This document shows positions 25,001-37,000 of a stretch of 64,000 bases of DNA, one piece after another. The notes under the pieces are model-generated. The model saw only the letters and a list, made by a program, of their open reading frames with translations, did not search any database and was not told the origin of the DNA. Source of the stretch: Apostichopus japonicus (lineage: Eukaryota > Echinodermata > Holothuroidea > Aspidochirotida > Stichopodidae); assembly GCF_037975245.1 (NCBI RefSeq), contig NC_092568.1, positions 15,643,001 to 15,707,000 of the forward strand, in the 5' to 3' direction. Numbering within the stretch: the first letter of the stretch is position 1; the number at the start of each line of letters is the position of its first letter. Both the position numbers and the translations under genes were made by a program.

Positions 25001-28000
25001 GTATCCAGCTGACCAGAGCACACATTTCTAACCAGTATATCCAGCTGACCAGAGCACACATTTCTAACCAGTAGACATACATTTAATAAGAATACTCCAC
25101 TGTGGTATCCAGCTGACCAGAGCACACATTTCTAACCAGTAGACCTACATTTCATCAGAATACTCCACTGTGGTATCCAGCTAATCAGAGCCCACATTTC
25201 TAACCAGTATATCCAGCTGATCAGAGCACACATTTCTAACCAGTAGACATACATTTCATAACAATACTCCACTGAGGTATCCAGCTGACCAGAGCACACA
25301 TTTCTAACCAGTAGACATACACTTCATCAGAATACTCCACTGTGGTATCCAGCTGAACACAGCACACATTTCTAACCAGTAGACATACATTTCATCAGAA
25401 TACTCCACTGTGGTATCCAGCTGACCAGAGCACACATTTCTAACCAGTAGACATACATTTCATCAGAATACTCCACTGTGGTATCCAGCTGACCAGAGCA
25501 CACATTTCTAACCAGTAGACATACATTTCATCAGAATCCTCCACTGTGGTATCCAGCTGAACAGAGCACACATTTCTAACCAGTAGACATACATTTCATC
25601 AGAATCCTCCCCTGTGGTATCCAGCTGACCAGAGCACACATTTCTAACCAGTAGACATACATTTCATAACAATACTCCACTGTGGTATCCAGCTGACCAG
25701 AGCACACATTTCTAACCAGTAGACATACATTTCATAACAATACTCCACTGTGGTATCCAGCTGACCAGAGCACACATTTCTAACCAGTAGACATACATTT
25801 CATCAGAATCCTCCACTGTGGTATCCAGCTGAACAGAGCACACATTTCTAACCAGTAGACATACATTTCATAACAATACTCCACTGTGGTATCCAGCTGA
25901 CCAGAGCACACATTTCTAACCAGTAGACATACATTTCATAACAATACTCCACTGTGGTATCCAGCTGACCAGAGCACACATTTCTAACCAGTAGACATGC
26001 ATTTCATCAGAATACTCCACTGTGGTATCCAGCTGACCAGAGCACACTTTTCTAACCAGTAGACATGCATTTCATCAGTCTTTTACAACAGTGCAATTCT
26101 GCAGATATATTGACAACACATTTCTCTATTATTTATAAAGTTTCCCAAAGATTTTGAATCAGTCCTGAGGCTTACCGTCCTTCTTTTCATAGACCTTGTA
26201 AGGTGATGGGAGACTAAACTTTAGACTCAAGACACCGATCAAGTCATCTATAGGTACTAAGCTACGTAGAATGGCTCTGATCCTTTGTGGTTCTGTCCTG
26301 CCCTGCAATAAGACCTGCTCATCTGGGGCACAACGACCAAGTAAATCAATAAGCGTTGCATAGAATGTTAGGACAGCACCCCCAATGTCCACATCATCTT
26401 CATCATCTTCAACCTCATCAGGAGAATCACTAAAAGTTAAGGAGAGGTGACTCATTTATGGATAAGAATAGCCAACACAATAGGTGACAAGAACTCATTT
26501 TAATATAAATAAACATTCAATGTCATTCAAGCACTACGGAATTAATTTCCACACGGGACATTCTCTCAGTCAACAATTGGAAGTAGACAATCCCAAAAGC
26601 AATGTTACAAGCTTAAATGCCACACAGATAAATATGTCAGCTTATTTCATTGTTACCCGTGCCCAACATACAACCATAACTACTAACTACTTAACATGCA
26701 ATATCTCTCATTTAATCAATTGAAATTAATCTTGAAAATACAGAAAAGCAAATGTTACCATACTTAAACATGTAATTTCAAACAATATATTTGGAGAACT
26801 TACTCCAAAGTGAATTTTGGACCATCTACTCCATCCTCCATGAGTATCACTGGTGCTAAGTGGTCAACAAAGTCTGCTGTGGTTTCTGACAGTTCTATGG
26901 CATCCTCCATGGCGTTCAGTAGACCCTGGCCCTCCCCTCGCAATGCTGGACCCAGACACTCTGGATGTCTAATTAACAGCCTCACCACCAAGTTGGCATT
27001 CTCCTCTACTGTTTCACCTGATAAAGAAAGACAAAATTGTTCAATGATTCTTTAAAAAAATATTTACCTAGGAGTGCACAACTTTCAATTAAAATCACAT
27101 ATCAAATCCCAAATCCTCTAATTGCACACATGTTGAGATGAATATAAGAAGAATTATTCCTATGGTTTACCTGATCATTTAAAAATTTTAAAGATATAGG
27201 GACAAACCCATGACACTAGATAGAAAGAAGCAGACCCAACTAGCATGAGTAATTACCCATGTAAGTAAAGATATTGTATTTTAACAATACTTTATTGTGA
27301 ACAACTCTCTCAAAAAAATAACAATCATTTGATTCCATTTGGAAGATAGACTGAAGATTTGAAAAAATCTGAAATTGACATTTCAGATTTTCTATGGCAA
27401 GTTTTGACCCAAAGTCAAGATATTAAAAAAAATATTTTGCATTGTTTTGTTAATATTTAACAAGTCATTTAACACTTACACTTATCTAATTGGATATTAC
27501 TCAATATAACTAAGAGATCTCCACAAGCTGAGCCACTTAGCTGCCTTCTAACTAGCAGGTTATGCAACTCCACAAATTTGATGTAACGTATCATTATGTC
27601 ATTGTTCACCAGGTTTAATAAGGGGTTAATCAACCGTCTAGCGTGCGTTACTCACAGGATTAATGCAGGATCGGGGGATAATGCAAGCGATGCACGAGGG
27701 CGGAGCCCGAGTGCATCCAGCGATAGCATTAACACCCAGAGTGCATTAATCATGTGAGTAACGCACGCTAGACCATTGATTAACCCCGTTCATTCATACA
27801 CTACCATTTGTGTGGGGGAAAAAATCATAAAACAAAACATTTTTGGTTACATATAACCAAAGATTTATTAAAGTGATGCCCCGTAATTTTACCGTGCGTT
27901 ACTCACAGGATTAACCACAGTCAGCTGACCTGAATGGACCAATAGGATTTAGGAATCTTTACTAAGTACGAATGAACACACAATCATTAAGCTCTCCTGG

Positions 28001-31000
28001 TGAGAGTTTGAGATTATTTAAAATTTTATTTTGTAAACAATCACTGCCTGATTTATGATTATTATCATGCCTAAGTAAGACTTACAAAAAATCACCTTGA
28101 ACAGTGAGCAGACTGTGGGCAGCACCTATTGCACACTTAAAATCACCTTGTATAAAATATAGACCATGTAGATAGTCTGGGCAGCACCTATTGCATTAAA
28201 GGCACAGTTGAATTCACCTTGTATAATATATAGACCACGTAGATAGTCTGGGCAGCACCTATTGCATTTAAGGCACAGTTGAATTCACCTTGTATAATAT
28301 ATAGACCACGTAGATAGTCTGGGCAGCACCTACTGCCTAAGGCACAGTTGAAATCACCTTGTATAAAATATAGACGACGTAGATTTCCATTTCTGAAAGA
28401 GCTTGACATATTAGTGCTTACCACATCAGAATAAAACTCTCAGGATGTAAACAAATAAAGATTAAAAGCTTCCCAATCATCAGGGTATAGTAATGTCTGT
28501 TGTCAGGACTCACCGTTAACCCAAACAGTGTGCCTCATGAAATCCAGGTATCTCTCTCCATCAACTGGATCCCATCCTATTAAAGGTTTACCCATGGAGA
28601 GCATACGATCATTGTCTTGCACACCACACTGGGACATGTATGATATCACCTTCTCAAGGTGAGCTTCGCGCAGAGCCAAGGCAAGTTCATTGTTATCCAT
28701 GAGTGAAGCTGCTGCAACATCTAATGGGCACGACCCCCGAAGGGATGGATAGGCTATATGGTATTCGTGAGGAAAATAAATAGGAGTCAAAGCCTTCAAA
28801 GTAGGTAGCAACAGTTGTGGTAACTTATTTCATGAGAAACATTCAACAGCTTAACAAGTTAAAATAATTCTGCTTTGAAGACGTGCTCCATCACTCTCCC
28901 GACATGGTTAATTATTGCATTTCACAAACTCAAACAGCATTGCTTCTCTACAAAAGCAAAATAGAAAAGCAACCAAAACATAAAAACAACTCAGCAAATG
29001 ATCATGCAGTCCAAGCAACAAAACAGTTGACACTGGTAACATACAAGCAGGAAAATAAAGATTAGGAGAATATAGAAGGGGGAAAAACAGTAACATAGCA
29101 ATATAGACAGCCTATGAAAAGTAAACGGTGTTTGGTAAAGATAATTAATAGTTATAACAATTTAAGTGCTCAAGTTTATCTGTTCTTAATTAAATAATCA
29201 ACATCATTTTCCAAATTAGAATTAAAAATATACAATAACATAACATAAGACCATAACATAATATATTATGACATAACATAACATAAGACTATAACATAAT
29301 ATATTATGACATAACATAACATAAGATACCATAACATGATATAATATCACATAAAATAATATAACATCACATAAGATAACATAACATAACAAAAGATATA
29401 TACTATATATAGTGCAACTTAAGTTTTCCTTCCACATGCCATCCAACGATTAAGCTATACAAACTTGGTTCCACACTAATCTGCATTTCTCTTATTTAAA
29501 TTCCAAAGTCTAGAACAAAATCAAATTTGAAATAAACAGTTTTAAAAATTTGTCATCGATTATAATGTCTGTAGTCACAGATAGTCATGACAGCAAAAGT
29601 TCAAAATTGATATATTGAACTGAGAGTTTGTAAAAACCAGAATGCCAAAATGCATTGTGGTTTCAATGATGTAACATGAGCAGTTTTCTTCATGAATCTG
29701 ACGAAATGTATAGTGAGGGTGTACAACATACTCAATCTTAGTAAAGCAGTTTGATGTGACAAATAATAAATTCACAATGACAAAGGCTGTCCTGATATGA
29801 CCATTGACCTCAACAACAGGCTTCTTGTACTAAATGTGATACACCAACATACTAAATATGACATCCATCCTTGTTGAAATATTGTGTAAAACATGGTTGT
29901 CACAATTTGACCCCTGGTGAACTCAAACGACCATTGACCTCTGCCCAAAACATAAGGCTTTTTGTACTCAATGTGGTACAATTACATACCATGCAATCTG
30001 TCCAAGCTTCTCTTGCGATATTATAATTAGGAAGGTGCGTTAGTGTAGAGAGACAAGTAAGAGGGAGTGAAGTAACTGTTTGGCATTTGTTGACTTCAAA
30101 TGACCTTTGTGAACTTCACCAAAATCAATAGGCTTCTTTCGCTCAATGTTATACACCTTCTTACCAAGTATGAAATCTGCCCACACTTCCAATACTGAGA
30201 TATCATGTTTACAAGGTTTTCACAATTTGACCTCTGATGACCCCAAATGACCTTTGACCTCCACCAAAAATAAAAGGCTTCTTGTACTCAATGTAATACT
30301 TCTGCACACCAAATATGAGGTCTGCCCAAGCTCTCCTTCTTGAGATATTATGTTTACAAGGTTCCACAATTTGACCCCTGGTGACTCCATATGACCTTTG
30401 ACCTCCACCAAAAACTATAGGCTTTATGTACTCAATGTGGTTCATATACGTTTTGAATATGAGATCTGCCCAAGCTTACCTTCTTGAGATATCGTGTTTA
30501 CAAGGTTTTCACAATTTGACCCCTGGTGACCCCAAATGACCTTTGACCTCCACAAAAAACAATAGGCTTCCCTTCCTTAACAAGGTACTCCTACACACAA
30601 AATATGATATCTGTACAAGCTTCTCTTCTTTAGGATATCATGTTTACAAGGTTTTCACAATTTGACCCCTGGTGACCCCAAATGACCTTTAGGCTTCTTG
30701 TACTCAATAATGTTCTCCTACACACAAAATATGAGATCTATCTAAGCTTCCCTTCTTGAGATACCCTGTTTACAAGCTGGGCGTCACAAACACACGCATG
30801 CACATGCACACCAGCATGACTGCTTAGGTTACGATTATCATCAAAACCAAAAAAGGCAGAAAAGAAGGTGAATGCTGTCACAAGGGGAAGTAATATGCTA
30901 CTTTTAATATACTTACAAAGGCCCATAAAGCCATGTTCAAGCATGTATGCAAGCTTGTCAAACATGGCTCTTTGGTTCTGTCTACAGGTGCGGCAAAAAT

Positions 31001-34000
31001 AGCACAAGAACCTGCAACAATTAGTACTCAGCTGGCGGTAGAGCCTGCAAGACTGCAAATACAGAGAGAAAGTGCAAACATGCATAACATGCATCAAATC
31101 ACAGCAAGCACCATCTCAAAAGGAGATCAAAATGGAGAGAAAAGGTAGGAGAGAAAACATGGAACAATGGCTTATAATAGGTAACTAACAATGACTTCCG
31201 TAAAGCCAACCACTGTTACAATGCAGTCCCAAGACAAAAGCTGCAAGTAACAAATCATTCAAGGAAACCTAGTACTTTCTTTCTGAATTTTAATCTTCAA
31301 ACTAATTCTTCATCACAGGCCCAATCGATTCTGTGGCAAAGATGAAGGATACAAAAAGACTTCAATGTTATTGTGAAACCTATTAATTTCCAATCCTCAG
31401 GTAACTTTTGTTTACCAATATCTTTGACAATAAATCTTTTGTAATAAATACTTCCTGAGTACTTTTGAAGTGGTATTCTTAGAAGAACTACAAGCCAAGC
31501 TAACTTATTCTGAGATATTTGTGAAGCTTACAGTCTACTATAACTGTCTACTACTGGTTGTACAATCAGTCATCTCTGTCAATGAACAAATCCTTCTGAA
31601 GTCTTCTAGGATGATCATTTTCTCTGGTTTTATGTGTTAGTATGAAGAAAGGGAAGCTAAATTACATCACTGTTGTCTGACTAGCAGAAACCAATAAATC
31701 TATATACGTGACATCAAAGCAGGTAAGGACAGGGTTAAAGACAAAAAGAATGTTTTTTTCACAGCAAACTTGACTTCCTTTGACATCATTGTTAGTCCCT
31801 TTCTGGGCATGAGTGTGTTAGTAAAGAGCACAAAGTGGAGAGCACACACACAGACGCACACATTTATCACTATGCAGTGTGGACTCACACAATCCTATGT
31901 CACTCTGGTTCAAGAAGTATTCTATCTGATCAAATACCGCCATCTGGTTCTGCCGGCTGACACGACAGAAGTAGCTCAAGAAGCTGGAGCAGGCTGTGAT
32001 TACCTCACGATTAAACTCTGGAGGCTGAATGCAAGGAGTTATATAAACCTTCCACTAACCATGCAATGAACTGCCTGTCGATACCATTGTACGTAGCTCA
32101 ATAGTTCAGTGCATTCAGTTATGTGACTGAATGACATATATACATGATGAAGAATGATGAAAATATGGTTATCAGAACTAGACAGAATAGTTTGTTTGAT
32201 TCACACATTCAACTCTAATATGACCTTTAATAAGTAAGTTTCAAGGAAACGACAAAATGAAATTTCAAGTGGTATAAGGTATTGTTTAGAACATCTGATA
32301 TTATTCCTATTATACTCGCATATGCTTGAACTGTAACAGTACAATCCCTCATAGTGTTTCATATTTCTATGAATGAAGGACAGAAATTGTTCAGTCTGGC
32401 ACATTTATTGCCAGCTTACCTCATCTGGTGAAACACTATCGGTATTTCCAAGTGCTATGAAGACACTTGTGGTTTTCTTACTGCCATCTTCACAACTGGT
32501 TAGTTGCACTGATGTTTGATGTTTTTCTAACACATTCACCATCACATTCATGACAGTTTCATGAACAAACAGAGCACGCATCAGATCTGGATGTTGATAG
32601 AACACTTTGTTGTCTGTCAAATCCCTTCAACGAAAGAAACACAAAATTGGTCATTTACTGCCAATTTGCTTTTCACTTCTTTTTATAAACAATAGCTTTC
32701 TATGCTGACTTTTGCGATATTTATTCGGATCACTTACACAATTATAGGAACAGATACACTAGCAGAATGAATGTATATAAACAACATACAGAAGTTCCTT
32801 CTTGTTTGATCATTTGTTGACATGTTGACTATGTTTGTCAATTGTGGCATACCTACATACACATGTAGAATTAATTAATCATTCCATTTTACATATAATT
32901 ACACAATCTTTGTACATGCTTGTTTGTCCTTTATTACTATGACTATAAGTTTTCTGAGCAAGGCATTGAAAGCTTACAGGCTACAATCTGAATACTAATA
33001 ACAATAATTTTATTTCCCAATGCACAACATTTATTGAGAATATCCCCGATCCACAAAATGTATTGGGTATTTCTCTGATCAACAACATTTATTGAGAATT
33101 TCCCCAATCCACTACATTTATTGAGAATTTCCCCGATCTTCATTATTTATTGAGAATTTCCCGGGTCCACAACATATATTTAGAATTTCCCGGATCCACA
33201 ACATTTATTGAGAGTGATGTGACGGTGCTCTTACCAGAGATGCTTAATCATGGCTTCTTCCTCACTTGCTCCCATTTGTACCTTCAAGAGGGATCTGATC
33301 TGACTAAGTGAGTTCAGTAATGTAATAATGTCAGCTTCCTGCTCTCTGCTTACTACATAGGTCTTTGAAATGGCTTGACAAAGCTATAGTCAAAAGAAAA
33401 ATCAAAATTAATATTTTGAGTGATGTAACCATGATCGAAAAAGGAAAGAGATTCGCTAGTTAAATAAGTTAATGCTCAAAAACATACACATACTGAAGTC
33501 ATACTTTGTCACTGTTAATGTGTATTCATGCAAACACAAATTTAATATTCCTACTTTATGTGAACAGCAAGTCCACTGACCTTTTCTGCAACACTTGTGC
33601 AAAGGAATATTACATCGTGATATTTAATTCATGATAAATATGAATATGAAACTATAAACCCAGCTTACTATCCATAGCAATTAACTATGCTGGCTTGAAC
33701 CAATAAACAAAGCTACATAATGTAACAAAGTGGAAGTCCAGTATTCCATTGTGTAGGTACACTCCATCTTACCTCACCAACTCCATTGTACTGTCTATGT
33801 AGCAGCCTGGCTATCTCTCTAACAAGCTCAGCATCTTCAATGTGCTTCTCTTCAGCCCACTTAATCATCGTCTCTGATATCAGCTTGGATAAGGAGTCTA
33901 AAGAAATTTAACCATGATTTTTGGAAGATAATCAATTCATACAAAATTCTACATCTCCATAATAAATTTATCACAGAACACTGTTCAGTTTCAAACAAAC

Positions 34001-37000
34001 ATGTGAGCAAATTAGCTTAAGCAGAACACTACTAATTAAAATTTAAAAAGTACTTAAGAAGAGCAAGGAGATGTCTTACCTGGAGAAAACTTTTGAGGAG
34101 TATCCTTATTGTTCTTGTTCCTAGACTTGAAGATACTGTTGAATAGCTTCAGTACCCATGACTCATCATCTCCATTCTTACCATCGATTTCATGAACACC
34201 ACAATGAGAGACAAGGTTGGTATGAAATGTACTTAGCACGTCTCTGAGATCTTCCCGTGCAGGACAACTAAGGCCCTCTGCTGGTTCCTTGAATGACAGT
34301 AGCATCCTCATCTGAAAGACAAGACCAATGTAATCATTTCTATTAAAGACCCATTAGCTGCTGAGCTTTTATGTAACTATGTAGATGATGATAAAGTTGT
34401 ATGAAAATCAATCAATCAATCAATCTACTATGGTTACTGTTTCCCAGGAATATTTAGGAACTATGTTTAGGAACTATATTAGGAACTATCTTTGATTGAC
34501 TGATAATCATGCAAATGTATGGGTTGCAATGCAACATCTGCTAAGGAATGAGAAAAAGTTACAGAAAACCACACCATGAGGTCAGTATGTTATCAGGTAT
34601 CACACTCTGTATACTATTATAATAATAATAACAAAGATTTACACATATCCACCCAGAAAAAGGGTGCTCAAGGCATAAAGCTAAGATTACATATCAGTCA
34701 TCTGAATCATTCATGTTTCAGTCCATAAATTCAGCATTAAAACAAATTAAGCTCTTTCAGCTATGTTCTTACCTGTTCCTGGGGAGTTGAACGAAATTCT
34801 TTTGTTTTCTTTGCAGTAATGATAGGTGGCATGTCAGTTGTCCGGACTTCCTTCAAACGACAAGCTTGATCCTACATAATGTAAATCAATTGAAAATTAT
34901 GAATGGCAGCCATGTTAGAGTTATAGAGAATACAATGAAGCTGAAGGTTAGGAAAAGGTGAATACCCTAATCCATGAAACAAACTAAGCACAGAATTATG
35001 ATCAATGCATATTAGCAAAAAGTACTACACAATCAAAGAAAACAGACTGTGCTGCATTTTGCAGGCTATGGAAAAGTGATTGCTGTAGCTAACTTAATGA
35101 ACTTTAAAAGCATAGTCCAGGTAAAAATTTCTTTTTGATATGTTAAAGAGGAACATAATCTTAGCATTCTGGTGAAATTTGGATTCAATTCCTATGTACC
35201 GTTTTTAAGATATTGACAGTTGAAGTTGCCACCTTTCGTACCAAAAGTGAACTTGGAGCAAACAGGTGTGACGTCATTGTTGCACACTGATATATGTTTT
35301 GTTTTCCTTTAATATTTACGTCTAACTTAATACTCCACAATTGGAAACATCCATAATATGACTGTGCCATAGGTATGGGTATTTTATAAACTTCACATCC
35401 CCTTTAGACAAACTAGTAACCCTATCCAATCCAAGGTCAAATCAATAGACTGAAAAATAATGAAAAAAACAAAACATTATTTGTCTTGTCAGTGTGCAAC
35501 TATGACATCACACCTGTTTGCTTCAAGTTCACTTTTGGTAGAATATCAGATAACTTCATCTGTCAATATCTCAAAAATGGTAAATAGGAATTAAATGCAA
35601 ATTTCACTAAAATGTTCCTCTGTAACATATCAAAAGGAAATTTTGACCTAGACTATTCTTTTAAGATTTGGTCTTGGAACTCACAGTTTGGCACTCCCTC
35701 ACAAAATCATGTGAGAAGTTGACGATGGACTCAACTCGATGCCTCAGCTGATTATCACAAAGATGTTGTAATAGGCTGCACATAGCTAGCTTGACAGGTT
35801 CATGTAATTCCAACTGCAAAATCCCAATCCCGTCTGTAACACCTGAAAGTTAGTCACAAATTCATATGTCAAAAATTGTACCTGTGATTCTTAAGTGATC
35901 TTCTTCAGAGCAAACTATGATGTTGTGAAATACGTGTCATATTATCCCGATAGTAATCAAAAGTTCTGAAGGCAAGGTAAATCAGTCATCTGACATACCC
36001 GCAATGAACCACTCTTGTTAAGAACTGCTGCTGTTCAACAGTGATCAAAAAAACTTTCAAATAAGAAAGAGAACACCTGCAAATCATTCCCTATCGACAA
36101 CACATTCTCCATGGATGGGCGCTAAATTTTCTTTCTTTTTTCCTCAATAATTAAAAATTAATAATGCAGACTTGTAGTACTCATACTTATATTTGAGGGC
36201 AATTGTCTGATATTCAAAATACTTGAAAATAAAATACTTGTCTCCACACTGATGGCTTCATATTTTAAATATGTATCTGTACTACTAATGACATTGTACT
36301 AGTGATGCATATTTTCACTCACATTATCTGTATCTGTACTACTAATCACATTGTACTAGTGATCTTGTAATTAGGACCATGTACTTTTACTTGTACTTGG
36401 AGTGTTGTATACAAATGAGTGCAAATATCCTGATTTTACATGACACACATGAATGTTTCCTCTCTGTGGACATGTGTCTGATGAAGCAAAGGTTTACACT
36501 GCGAACACAACCAGCTGTCTTGACCAATGACCTCAGGCAGAGCTTTGATGTTGATCTAGCATAGGTATACAACAGAACTGCAAAATTTAAAGTTTAAAAT
36601 AAGGGGGAAAGGTTGCGTCTCTTCCCAAGACTAACCCCCTTTCTTCTCCCGCATCAACACATTTTTCATTGTAGTAGATGGTTATACAATATCATGTGTA
36701 ACTAGGTATGTAAGTAGATGAAAATTTGCTGAAGTAAAATAATCTAGTTTTTACACTTGAATGTATCAAAGAAAACTAATTTTTAAACATCACACATTCA
36801 GAAAGAAAAAAATCAATTACAGAGATATTCAAAGATGGAATAGTTGTTCAGCTGCCTTTTTCAGGCATATCATAACATCTGAAGAAACACTTCCTGTTTA
36901 CCTTTCCGATAATTTCCATCAAAGGTTGCAGGATCAATCAAGATCAGCAGTTGCTTCATATCATCTGCATCAAACACACCTAAAATTAAACATATGGTTT

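Larger units (their letters stand above)
28754..30916 (-). other. Intron between exon 42b and exon 43
   Basis: 2.2 kb, with no further exon copy found. It holds the TGACC-type tandem repeat (29770-30785) and an AT-rich CATAA simple repeat (29228-29400), both listed separately. Confidence 0.75.

Noticed and set aside
24984-26078. Regular repeat-spacer appearance resembling a CRISPR array
   Set aside because: Units are contiguous 68-bp minisatellite copies with no unique spacers, in an animal gene intron.
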